Positions 44,346 to 55,645 of a stretch of DNA of 64,000 nt are shown here, piece after piece. The position numbers and the translations under genes were made by a program. The DNA comes from Shinisaurus crocodilurus (taxonomy: Eukaryota > Chordata > Lepidosauria > Squamata > Shinisauridae): the NCBI GenBank assembly GCA_021292165.1, contig CM037878.1:190959118-191023117 (forward strand), written 5' to 3'. The notes below the pieces were generated by a model. That model was not told where the DNA came from. It did no database searches and saw nothing but the letters and a program-made list of their open reading frames with translations. Within the stretch, counting starts at the first letter, position 1. Each line of letters opens with the position of its first letter.

Positions 44346-45600
44346 CAGTGCCTTGCAGAAGTATTCACACACACCCGCTTTGACTTTTCCACAATGTGTT
44401 GTGTTACAACCTGGAATTGAAATGGATTTAATTGGCATTGTTACCACTTGATATACACAAGATACTCAACACTGTGAAGGTGCAAAATATTTTTATTTTG
44501 GCACAAAAGTTAAGTAAACAAAAACAAACTGGCACTTGCTGGTTGCATAAATATTCACCCCCGAGTCAAGATCTGTAGAAGCACCTTTGGCAGCCATTAC
44601 AGCTGCAAGTCTTCTTGGGTAAGTCTCTGTCAGCTTTGCTCATCTGGATCTTGCACTGTTTCTTCCTGGCAAAATTCCTCCAGCTCTGTCAGGTTGGATG
44701 GGGACTTTTGGTAAACAACAACTTTCAAGTCATGCCACAGATTCTCAATCGGATTGAGGTCTGGGCTTTGACTGGACAATCCTAAGACTTTCAGGTTCTT
44801 GTTTTTAAACCACTCCAGCGTTACTTTGGCTGTGTGTTTAGAGTCACTGTCCTGCTGGAAGGTGAACCGTGAACCTCTGCCCCAGTCCCAGGTCCCTTGC
44901 AAATGGAAACAGGTTTTCCTCTAGAATTGCACTGTATTTGGCTCCATCCATCTTGCCCTCAGTCCTGACCAGTTTCCCAGTCCCTGCTGAGGAAAAGCAT
45001 CCCCACAACATGATGCTGCCACCACCATGCTTCACCATGGGGATGGTGTTCTCAGGGCAATGAGCACTGTTGGCTTTGTGCCACACATAGCATTTTGTGG
45101 CAAGGCCAAAATGTTCAATTTTGGTCCCATCAGACCAAAGAACCATTTTCCACATGTTTGCTGTGGCTCCCACATGCTGTTTTGCAAACTCCAAACTGAC
45201 TTTGATATGGGTTTGTTTCAGCAATGCTTCTCTTCTTGCCACTCTTTCATAAAGCCCAGCTTTGTGGAGCATCCAGGTGATAGTTGTCCCATGGACGGTT
45301 TCTCCCATCTCAGGTGTGGATCTCTCCAGCTCCTTCAGAGTTACCATTGGCCTCTTGGTTGCTTCTCTGACTAATGCCCTCCTTACCCGGTCACTGAGTT
45401 TTGGTGGATGACCTTCTCTAGGCAGAATCGTGGTTGAGTCATATTCTTTCCATTTTGTAATAATGGATTTAATGGTGCTCCACGGGATGGTCATACTGTA
45501 GTTTGGGATTTTTATATATATATTCCAACCCTGATTGGTGCTTCTGCACAACTTTATCCCGGAATTGTTTTGATAGCTCCTTGCTTTGGTTTTCATAATA
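44346..45600 (-). mobile_element. Tc1-like transposon, truncated at its 5' end
   Basis: Inverted repeat cagtgccttgcagaagtatt starts after TA at 44344-44345 and marks the 3' side relative to transposase. At 45600 the homology stops at the transposase start region; the partner inverted repeat is absent, so the element is truncated and immobile. Confidence 0.85.
44630..45596 (-). pseudogene. Tc1 transposase, frameshifted
   Basis: DDE transposase of the Tc1 family that cuts and pastes at TA. Visible: MVTLKELERSTPEMG in the second helix-turn-helix, then TANMWKMVLWSDGTKIEHFG with the first Asp, [29 protein letters not shown] with the second Asp, and [15 protein letters not shown] with the Glu (DD34E layout). 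A frameshift near 44870-44900 splits the protein into two frames, and the C-terminus ends early after NLTELEEFC. The N-terminal helix-turn-helix is degraded. It cannot be active. Confidence 0.9.
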
Positions 45601-45819
45601 CTTGTGCTTTAATGTGCACACATATGTAACTAAGGACAGATTTGCAGGTATAGTTTGTTCTTATTTTCTCTCTGAATTATGCTCTGTCTCCACCACATAA
45701 ACAATTGCATACATGACGGGGCATACCACACCTGTATTGCTAAAAGAGTGGTTTTACTACTTGGTTTTAATGCTTTCTTTTAATTCTGTCATGCTGGTAT
45801 TTTATTCTGTAAACTGCCT

Positions 45820-45900
45820 AAGGTGGCATTCCTATGCTGGCTTGGGCTGGAGTTGTAGGCCTTTTTTCTGGCTAAACATATATATGATTGCGCCTTAGAG
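45820..45900. mobile_element. Short MITE, same family as 389-482
   Basis: ggtggcattcctatgctgg left, ccttttttctggctaaaca and gattgcgcc right; flanked by taa/tta. Confidence 0.35.
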
Positions 45901-46087
45901 GATCTTTTTATGGATGAAAGGCAGTACAGAAGTATAACAGGAAACCACCATAGCAACGGCAAGGGTGTTTCCTTCAGGAGTACCCCTGAGGAAGAGCAGG
46001 GAGGACCAGACCACATGATTCCTCAAGAACACCCATATTGCTGATCAATTCACTGGTTCTCTGCAATGAGTGATCCTTGTTGTAAAC

Positions 46088-46352
46088 CAGGGATGGGAAA
46101 CTTCTGGCAGTCCATAGTTCAATTGCCCCTCTCTGGGGCTTCGCTGCAGGCTCTGCACACTTGCCGTAGTGGTGACGGTCAAAAAAGAAAAAATCGGTGG
46201 AGGCTTACTAAGGACAAATTAAGCTTGTTTTCAAGCTAAATTTGTCCTTAGTAAGCCTCTGTAGCAGTTTGCAGGACAAAATAACCCTTTATTTCGGGGT
46301 AGGTACCTGGTACAGCTGGGGCTGCACTGGGGTGGGGTGTTGCCCACCCTTG
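46088..46352. mobile_element. hAT-like MITE with central palindrome, 8-bp TSD
   Basis: Ends cagggatgggaaactt / tgttgcccacccttg; TSD ttgtaaac (46080-46087, 46353-46360). Centre: gaggcttactaaggacaaat and atttgtccttagtaagcctc are perfect 20-bp arms (46200-46261). Confidence 0.9.
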
Positions 46353-46412
46353 TTGTAAACAATTAAAAGGCTTTGTATGCTAGGTTATACATGCCAAAGG
46401 TAGGTTTATTTA

Positions 46413-46868
46413 AACCAATGTTCTCCAACCTTGGGTCCCCAGATGTTTTTGGCTTACAACTCCCAGCATGCCCCAGCCTCCTCTGCCTGCCTGGTCTCTT
46501 CTTAACTAGTTCCACATTTTGAATTGTCCAAGACAAAGGCCTTTGCCTGCCTGCTTTGGGGTTCCCTGCCTCCTCTGCCTGTCTGGTTATTTTGGGTTTG
46601 TCTGCCTGGTCTGTTCTTGGCAAAATCAGTTGCAGAGTTTTGAAATAAAAAGGCACACTTGTGCTTAGAATTTATTTAAGCCACACATCTGAAAAAGCCT
46701 TATTTTGTTGGGGAAAGCCCCCATTGACTCGTGGAGTCAGCTTTGGGAGTGACTCGTGACTCGTGACTCGTGACTCATGAGTTACCATTTTGGACCAAGG
46801 ACTCAGACTCGAGACTCGGGTCCAAAGACTCGTGACTCGACTCGTGACCAAGGACTCTTCAACATCCC
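46413..46868 (+). mobile_element. Chimeric repeat: MITE left half joined to GACTCG-rich hAT right half
   Basis: 46413-46475 is the left half of the MITE seen at 40630 (ttctccaaccttgggtcccc, acaactcccagcatg). From about 46476 it is the right part of the element at 34528 (cctcctctgcctgcctggt, ..., actcttcaacatccct). No 8-bp TSD found around the composite. Confidence 0.7.
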
Positions 46869-48189
46869 TAAAGTCCCACAGAGGAACTTAAGTCAACAAA
46901 CCAGCATATATAGAGCTATGCATATTTAACTGATTACAGTCTTAGGTGTCCAGTGAAAGAAGATGAATATGAATAATGATGAGTACTCAACGGGAAAATG
47001 TGTTAAATAATCTATATACTGTATTGTTTCCCAAACAACATAATATCAGTCTGTTCAAAATGCTCTAATTTATTGAAACTTATGTTGAAATGTGGTGTGT
47101 GAGAGTGATTTTTTAAGCAAGTGGTTCTCTTTAACATGAGAATGGCCATACATATCCTTCTCAGTAAGCACACAAGATTGATTCATAACAAGAAAATATT
47201 TTTGGGCTGTCTTGACATATAAAGCTTTATCTGATGACAAGTTAAACAGATTCCACAGGCCAAAAATCTATCCCCACTACTTTAAGAGAAATTGTGGCAG
47301 TAGATTTCAATGCCCTGCAGCTATAAAAGAAAGTAGTTCCCCCTATTTTCTCTGTAACTTTTCAGTTACATTCCTTTTTCTTTTCTTTTTTCCCATACAA
47401 GTAATTAAGATTCCAGGAGGCTTCAACCAAGATGGAGGCAGTACAGATAACCCTAAACAACTGTAATGTTTTAACAGTATGGCAGAGGCCATCACCACAA
47501 AATAATTGCTTCATTTCGTGAAGAAGCCTGCTAGAGGACTTTTTAATAATGTACTGAAGGACATTTGCCACCCTGAATACCACACATCTGAAACTATTTT
47601 GACATGTGGAACCTTTTCAAAACCTCCTGAGGAGACATTCCATTTAAACTTTCTGAAAACCCTGCACTATAATAGCAATGTTCTGGCACATGCCATTATT
47701 CCCAAGTGCAATTCTGTTGGGTGGCAGCTGGGGAGGAAAGTCAGTCCACACAACTACTGACCTCCACTATGTTACCAAATAAACTGAGCTGCCAGAACTT
47801 GCCTCTCTTACTCGCCACATGTGTGATGGCTGGTAAGGTCGGTATGAGAATAGTGCCACTTGAAGTTCCACCAGGACTTCAATAACTTGAAGTACCACTG
47901 TACCATCAACCTGAGCTTAGATCAGGCCACACAACAGGATCCTTTTCTGGATACTGCTGTGCCACTATATAATGGACATATAAGCACCACTTTGGAAACC
48001 TACTGACCACCACACACACTTACAGTAGATGTTTTCAGCTTCTACCCAAGACACACCACAAAATCCATTGTCTACAGCCATGTACTACAATACAACTGTA
48101 CCTCTCAGTGGACAGAGACTCACATCCTCAGGATTTACATCAGGCAGTTACATTTCACGGGGGAGGGGAACAGATCAACAAGACCACAC

Positions 48190-48400
48190 TGACTGAGTTC
48201 ACACAACAGGATAAGCCATGGTGGTTTGTGATCCATGTTTGTTTCAGAGTGGCTTGTTGTGTTGTCTGAACCTGGCCAGAGTGGCTTGAGCGTGGTTAAC
48301 AAACCATGTTGCTGGGTTCAGACAACACGACAAGCCACTCTGAAACAAACATGGCTCACAAACGATCATGACTTATCATGCTTTTTCGAACCCAGTCATT
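48190..48400. mobile_element. Foldback MITE inside the Penelope remnant
   Basis: Arms of about 85 bp: tgactgagttcacacaac, ccatgtttgtttcagagtgg and cttgttgtgttgtctgaacc on the left; gggttcagacaacacgacaa, ccactctgaaacaaacatgg and cgaacccagtca on the right. Same end type (actgggttcgcacaac) as 40262. Confidence 0.75.
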
Positions 48401-49181
48401 GGTTTCCAAGAATAACTAACTGCACAACAGGCCTAGAAGAGAAAACATCAGAACACCACTTGCTGTCACCTATAGCTCCCAGCTAAAACCAAACATATCA
48501 GTGAGCTACAGTCCATCCTGCACAATGACACTTCCCTCTCACAGGCCTTGGGTGGCAGGTGTTTACTGGCTTAGAGACTTCCGCCGAACCTAAAACAACT
48601 GCTCACTAGCAACAACAGACCACTGCAACAAGCCCAGATGCCAGTTCTGTCCCCACATTGACTTGGGAACACTATTACAGGGCCTAATAATGACATCCAC
48701 AACATCAGGGTTTCATTCATCTGCTCATCTTCTAATTTGATATATGTCATCATGCCCTTCTGCAATCTGCATTATACGTAGGACAAACAGGCCAGTCTCT
48801 ACACAAAAGGACACAAATCTGACATCAGAAATGGCAAGATTAAAAAAACAGTGAGGGAACATTTCAGATTCCTAGGACACTCTGTCACTGACCTTAAAGT
48901 GGCCTTTTTTTTTTAGCAGAGGGAGACTAGAATGAGAAACTGCCAAATTAACATTCATTTCAATTCTATCTCCTGTGGCTTGAATTGGGAAAACGTTTTA
49001 TTATTATCATTTTTAAATCACATCGCATGTCTTAATTAGCTTACCCAATGCCAGGATGTTTGTGTTATCAGCAACAACAACTGTTTTGTCAATGCCCACT
49101 GTTAATAATGCAAAATACAGTGAGTCTATACTTTCTGCATCTCTTCTCCTTTTGACTTCAGTTTATTTTCCTTCCCCAACT

Positions 49182-49220
49182 CTCTCTCTCTCTGTCTCTC
49201 TCTGTCTCTGTGTGTTTGTG
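49182..49220. repeat. CT-rich microsatellite
   Basis: ctctctctctctgtctctc-type run passing into tgtgtttgtgt. Confidence 0.8.
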
Positions 49221-49634
49221 TATGTGCAGCTCAAGCTAACACTTCGTGCAGCCAATGAAATGGACTCTAGTCACAAAAGCTCATGCCATAATACATCTGT
49301 TAATGTGCCACATGACTCTTGTTGTTTTGTCACTATATAATTTGGTCACTAGACACCACTTGACTTAGCTGTATCTGGGTGAAGTCAGGAGTTCTTGTCT
49401 AGCCTTTCTGACTGACTGGTGTATCCACTGAACCTTCCATGACAGTTGTCAAGAAGAGCCCTGAGGTCACCACTGCCACTGCTTTGAAACAGATAACAGA
49501 AGGATGAAAGTTTAAGGGGGTAGATAGATGCTGCCTGTCACCTCCCAGGTACTTCCAAAATGGGCTGAAAGAACAAATTTTCAGGATTCAGCCCACCTTT
49601 AGTTTATATATTCAGTGACTTGGCCTACAATAAC

Positions 49635-50880
49635 ATCAGCTGGGTTAGTGCAACTTGGTAAGCCCCGGTGGCTTAGCATGTAGTCCAAACCCGCAATGGT
49701 TTTGTCAGGGTGGCTTAAGTTTGGCTTATAAGCCACCCTGATAAGCCATGGCTTGTCGTAGGGTTTGTTTGACCCACGGTGGGTTGTCGTGTCATCCAAA
49801 CCCATCATGGGTTAACCAAACCACTACAGAGCTGCTTGGCAAGAGCAGCAAAAAAAAATCCTTGCTGCTCTTGCTAAGCAGCTTTTGAGCAACCACCATT
49901 GCCAGCCACCCCAAAAGTGCCAAAGCGGCACTTGGGGACAGTTGGCAGAGGCTTGCTCCCTCCCCGCCGCTATTATGAGGTGTTTTGGGCTCACCGCAGC
50001 TTTCCCCCCACTTTTTGTCAAGCTGGCTCTCGCAGTCCCCTTTGGACAGCTATGAGTAGTCCCTCTAAGGTGCCCCAGTGGTAGCCAAGTATTTTTTTTT
50101 AATTGTCCCCCCTAATTTTCTCAATTAATTGCAAAAACTATTTTTTAAGTCTATCTCCCTGTATACTTTGCGGGCAAAAAAGAAACTTTAACCCCTGATA
50201 AATCCCACCTTAAAAACGGAGCTTTGCTGTTTGACAGCTAAGCTGAGCTGTCAAAAGCGAGCAGTTACCACCATAAATGGGATCTCTGCTAGTCTTGCAT
50301 GTTCGTGAGATGCTAGCATCTCGGGCAGACTTGCAAAACTCAGGGGACCCTGGGGACACATGAGTTTCCCCCAAAAAAACCTGAGGATCGTGCTGCAAAA
50401 GGGCTGAATGACACACACACCCTTCACAAGCAAGGATCACTTGTGGCTTTGGAAGCATTTGACAGCTCATCTTCTGACTGCTGTCAAATGCTTATGCTTC
50501 CAATGTGGGGATTAACTTACCTGCACCCCTGTGGGGCAATGGACAGGGTGGGTACACTTCCCATTACCCACCCCAGGTTCCCCATTGCCACCCATGTGCC
50601 TGCGGTTGTCTGCAGTTGCGAAAGGCTGGCAAGAAAATGTTTCGCAGTTTGAAGTCCCCCCTCCCCATGCGACAAAAAAGCCGTAGCAAGCCCGAATCAG
50701 CTTGTGATCGCGGTGGGAAGGGACACCTTGGTGCTCCTGTGGTGTCCCCTGGGATACCTGTGGGAGGACCAAGGGGGAGGGGAAGGGCCCACTACCCACA
50801 ACGTGCCCAATTATCTGTTGGGCACATTGGGGGTAGGGTGGCTTATTGTGTCATGCGAACCCACCCATCATCTACTAATT
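49635..50880. mobile_element. Large non-autonomous DNA element, relative of 40262
   Basis: Shares with 40262-41180: caaacccatcatgggttaac-like head, ttgctgctcttgct, tttgacagctaagctgagct, ggatc.t.ctgcaaaagggctga and the catttgacagctc hairpin. Right end cttattgtgtcatgcgaacc. Inner hairpins, e.g. gaagcatttgacagc / gctgtcaaatgcttatgctt near 50452-50495. No coding region. Confidence 0.5.
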
Positions 50881-51167
50881 TTATGATAAGCTTGCAATTT
50901 GAACAAGAGACGTCCAAGTCATAACTGCTGTACTACATTTGTTCTAATTAAGAATCCCTGTATATTATTAGCAAGCAATTTTCATACTGAAAATTGAGTT
51001 TGTTGAAATTCGTTAGAAATGTAATTTGTTGTAATTAAATTATTATAGTGAAATTTTAAATGACATGTTTCCAGTAGGTGGCAGAAGGGAGGCATGTAAA
51101 CTTTAAACTAGTTAACAAAGCTATGTCTTTTCAGGCATTATGTTTGCTTCTTTATTAACAATGGAGA

Positions 51168-51187
51168 TTGTTGTTGTTGTTGTTGTT
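51168..51187. repeat. (TTG)n microsatellite
   Basis: attgttgttgttgttgttgt run. Confidence 0.8.
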
Positions 51188-51309
51188 CTGGTTGGTTTTT
51201 CCATTTCGTTTTCCCATTCTCACCTTCTGACACTTGCATTGCCAATAGCAGAAAGCAATCGGCAGAAAACCACTGTAGATTGAACAGCTGTGCCACCCAG
51301 TGGTGGATG

Positions 51310-51420
51310 TTGAATGTGTTAACGTATTTATTTTATTTATTTCTTTGTTGTATTTATGAATCGCCCATCTGGCCGGCAAACTGGCCACTCTGGGCAATGT
51401 ACAACATGATAAAATATAAT
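51310..51420 (-). mobile_element. L2/CR1-like LINE 3' terminus
   Basis: (TTTA)n then atgaatcgcccatctggccg and ctctgggcaatgtacaacat, the reversed terminus seen at 41740. Confidence 0.65.
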
Positions 51421-53859
51421 ACCACGCTGAATTGTGGTTTCCTATATAAATGACAGATTTGGCATTCCAAAATTCATGGAACCGCTTTTAGGGTTTGACA
51501 CACAGCAGCACACAAAATAAAGATACAGCTTCCACATGAAATCAATACGAAGTGACACAAATTGGTACCAAAGCATATATAGGCTGATGAGGGCTGAATT
51601 AGCTGTGGGACTACCTACATTACACAAAAGCGAGTGAATTAAAGAAGAGCCATTTGGGGAGAGGGTAATGGAGAATGGAAAAACAGCTGGGTCGGGGGAG
51701 AGCACCGAAACTTTTTCTGAAGGGAAATACACATTTGAAACCTTGTGGGGTCAAAGTCATTATGAGAGAGGGGGAGGATTTGGAGGAGGTGCGGAAAGGA
51801 TTAAGCATTCCCTGCCACATCTCTACTCTGATACAAAACAAACTTTCATGCTGAATTACTCCTTGTTGTTTTTTAACTTTAAAATCCTTCACAGCGCGAG
51901 ACCAGTAGACAGGCTCTTCTGATTTAAACCTCTACATGCACTTTTTGAGATCATCTGATCAGTTCCCTGCTTAGTATTACTTCTGCATAAGTGTTTGACT
52001 GTCACAAGGTCAGGACTGTCACAAGCCTTTAAAGCCATAATCCCAAAAAGGTGGGAGGATCTCTCAAAGAAAGCATAATATTTGCACATATCTCTTGATC
52101 TTGAGGGGGAAAGAAGTGTAAAGCCTACATTTTGGGAAAGATATTTAGGTAAGCACTATTGGTTTAATTTAATAGGTTGCTTGGTCTTTCTTAATGATTT
52201 TTATTATTTGCTGCTGTAATGCAGTTATTGCATCTTTTTATTGCAAATTTGTATGTTTTTAATTAGACTAATTGTTAGAAGCCATTTGAAGAACATTGAT
52301 TTTAAAAAAAAGATTTAGATATTAGTCAGCCCTAACCAGATGTTCCCTACCGTTTGAGTCACATCTGCTTTCCATCATCTCTCCTACTTCGCAGAAAGAG
52401 GAAGAGGTCATGTTGGATCTGTTTATAAATTTTGTAACACTCTGGTGACTGCATCATCTGAGGTTTCATGTATTTTCGCATGACTTTACAAGGGAAAGAC
52501 ATATAGGAAGAAGAAGTTGGTCTCAGTGGTGCTGGTTTATTAAGAAAATCACTCACAGCATATCATGTTATAAATAGCAGGGTCTTGTGGCACCTTACGA
52601 GACTTACGACCCAGCTAGACGTGAAGCCAGAGAGCCATTAACAGGATCTTCCATAGTTTGAAAAAATGTTAGCAGCAGCTGTGAGGGAAGGAGGCCGATT
52701 GAGATCGGGACCATGACACTGGGACTTAACTCTTTCTCCACACCATTTTCTCTGCCAAGATCATCCTCTCCCACTCCCACCATCAAATTCTAGTTGACGG
52801 ATGAGGCAAAACATACAGGTTATCATACAGATGTACAGATTTATTATGTCTTGATAAACATGTTCAGGTCTTAAGATCAGCAGGTTCACCTGTAAGACCA
52901 GATTGGTGGGCATAAGAGACAGAGCTTTCTTGGTCATGGCCCCACTGTTATGGAACTCCCAAAGCCATTAGGGCTATGGCTTTAAAGGCTTGCTGCTTTC
53001 TAATCATGCCTGTACAGAAGTAATACTGAGGGATTTTGATCTAAAAGGCTGCTTGGAAATATTATAATGCACAATGTTATTCTATGATGTACCACAAAAT
53101 AGCATGGTTAGCCCACTGCTGGAATTTGTCTAGACTGCAGAAGGGAGGACCTCAGAAAGATGGAGTAAAGGAGGCTTTTCTCAGTGGTACGCAGGGAAAC
53201 CCCATTCTTATCTCTGATGAGTGATCATAAGAGCAATTTAAAGACATTTATACTTTAAATATCCTGCTGCATATTTAAACTTTAATTACCATTAAATATT
53301 AGAATTGGGCTGTGCTTTGCATGCCTAAAAGTTGTTGCACTGGGGCTTACTTCCGAGTAGACATGCATGGAATTGACCTATGCTCTGTATACTTGGTGGG
53401 GAAATGTCGAAATTGGTAATAATTACATTTGTATATGTGTGTGTGCACACATGTGCATACGTGTGTCTGTGCACACACCTACACTCACATGGACAACCCC
53501 TGCAACATACCCCAGATGCAGACCTCGGGACCAAAAAGGTTGTGCACCCCAGTCTAGAGGATGCTTACTGCTAAATGGTCAGCATGATTATAGGGAAATA
53601 TCAACACATATTTCCATGGAACAGAGTCACTCACCCTAACTTGAAAGGATGTCAGTTGCATTTACTGCTATGAGTCAACTATAGTTTGCTTCGGTGTAGC
53701 ATTTGGCTACACTGGATAATAAACACAAGTGCCCAATCAAGTGGTTGTCAGAGCAGGATATGATTGACTGTTAAACTGCTTAAACTGCAATCCTAAGTAT
53801 GTTCACTTGGAAATAAATCCCACTGAGTTCAACGGAACTTTGCGTGCGTAGAGGAGAAA
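51421..53859. other. No gene or clear repeat seen
   Basis: Contains only a tiny Penelope-end-like scrap (gggtcttgtggcaccttacg at 52580) and short TG/CA runs near 53432-53470. Confidence 0.4.
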
Positions 53860-54640
53860 TAATGGCTCAGACACGGTTGTAGGGTACAATTGGTGGTAAA
53901 ATGAAGGGCCACATTTATTGAATAACATCAATTGGAGATCTACGAACGGATAAAAAGTGTGGGTGCTAATTACACCGGCTATCCACCGGTCGCCATTGCT
54001 ATAGGGCGAAACATCCAGCAAAGGAGGGTGATGGCATCGAAGTCATCGCCTCCTTGCTTAACACCACACGGTGCTGGAAGGTCTTTCCTGCAGTCAGCCT
54101 CGCACGGGCCGTGAGGCGCCGATACAGGTGAGGAAGGAAGACTTCAGAGACATTCCCTATCTCCCCAAAGCCGAGCTGTGAGGCATCGGTGGCGAGAGCC
54201 TTGGGCACGCCTCTCACCTAAAAGGTGCCATAGGATGATCACCAAGCCCCTAAAACTGCCTAATCCTGCACTTGACCGCCAACGTGACCAAATCGAAAAT
54301 GCAACTAAGCACCCAAAACCTGAAATGCAGTGTAGAGTAGGCAAAACACGAACATTGCCCCCGGCCAATTAGGACAATGAACCAAAATTCCTACTTGGCC
54401 CCTTGAAACAGGCGACCAGTAAAAACCTACACTGTAAACAGGGAAGGGAGGGAGCCACGTTTGAAAGGAGGCAGAAAATGGTGGGTGCAAGCCTAATAAT
54501 GGCTCTGCCACCCCGCCCATTCTGCCTCCTGATTGGGTGATAGTAATCAGACCATTATGGTCTGATTGTAATTCTCCCCACCCGCAAATTTGCCCCCCCC
54601 CGCCACAGCTACGTGTGGCAAGGGAGGGGCTTTCTTTCAA
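53860..54640. other. GC-rich unclassified block, possible LTR or DNA element
   Basis: Composition and CpG content differ sharply from the AT-rich flanks. It includes a perfect 11-bp-arm hairpin at 54545-54567 (aatcagaccat t atggtctgatt) and a C9 run at 54594. No terminal repeats or coding domain identified. Confidence 0.35.
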
Positions 54641-54742
54641 GTAATGATGTATAGGATTCTTCCATATCAGTTACACTACAGGAAAGTGGCAAGGGAAGTC
54701 CCCACAAGGACATTTTATAAATTACCATTTGCTCACCCTAGG

Positions 54743-54893
54743 TCAGCCTTCCACAACCTGGTGCCCTCTGGGTATGCTGACTACAACTCCCATCATGCCC
54801 GGCCCAGCCAACATGGCCAGTGACAGTGCTGGCTGGAGATTAAGAGTGTTATAGTCCAGCACATCCAGACAGCACCTGGCTGGGGAAAGCTGA
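54743..54893. mobile_element. Decayed hAT-like MITE
   Basis: cagccttccacaacctggtg at the left, cagcacctggctgggg and aaagctg at the right; inner gactacaactcccatcatg / gttatagtccagca. Flanks cctaggt and acttagg hint at a TSD. Confidence 0.65.
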
Positions 54894-55572
54894 CTTAGGA
54901 GGATAACCTGAACAGTAGTCTTACATCACCAGTCACTGTAAACTCGCAATGTGAGTACTACTTTCTGTCCAGAATAAGTAGCTGTCTATGATACTGTTAG
55001 GGCTGTAGTTTGTGGTGCCCTCCCCCCCATGGGGCTTTCTTCCTCCATAGGCGAACAAAGGCAAGGAAACTAGATAAAGGAGCTGGCTGTAAACCTTCCC
55101 AGTTAACCCTTCTTAAGCTCATGTTGTAACGAAGATCTCCCTGTTGGCCATTGGCCCTGCTATTTCAATCAGTTTGCCCCGCTCCTCTTCCATTGGTTCT
55201 CACCCACTAACAGCACCACCGAATCTAGGGCAGAAATTAACTCCATGGGTTTTGTTACCGTACTGTGGCAGTGTGAGATAGCCTATAATAAACTTAAGAG
55301 ACAAAACACGGCCAGGCACTTCCTTTCCACTCACATTCTGTGTGTCCCCCCGCACCCCAGTAGGTTCCGGGGGGGGGCACTGCACCCTAAAGGCACCTCC
55401 AGAGCAGCGCTCCATTGTCAATGCTCTCACCTTAGCTTGATCTTGTCCAAGTCTCTCCCAGGACTGCAACTACCAAAACTACAGGTTTAGCTCTGTACAG
55501 GTTTATCCCCAGCCCAGCTGAGGACCAGCAGATTTGACCAAATCTAATCAGCCAACCCTTTCCTTATTACAA

Positions 55573-55645
55573 TCGCAGAATCACAGAGTTGGAAGGGATC
55601 CACAGGAGATAATCCAGACCAACCCCAAGTCTCATTACAAAAGGG
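55573..55645 (-). mobile_element. CR1 3' tip
   Basis: gaatcacagagttggaaggg and accaaccccaagt are the reverse of the CR1 terminus. Confidence 0.65.

Larger units (their letters stand above)
47855..49335 (+). pseudogene. Penelope-like element remnant (RT end, GIY-YIG, 3' end)
   Basis: Penelope-like retroelements pair a reverse transcriptase with a GIY-YIG endonuclease. Decayed plus-strand translation gives FHQDFNNLKYHCTINLSLDQ then DPFLDTAV.LYNGHISTTLE and FYPRHTTKSIVYSHVLQYN, the end of the RT region. Further on come AQMPVLSPH, LIYVIMPFCNLHYT.DKQ and HKSDIRNGKIKKTVREHF with FLGHSVTDLKVA, the endonuclease-linked end, now with stops. The 3' end is acaaaagctcatgccataat and ccacatgactcttgttgttt. 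A foldback MITE interrupts it at 48190-48400. The 5' border is unclear. Confidence 0.8.
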
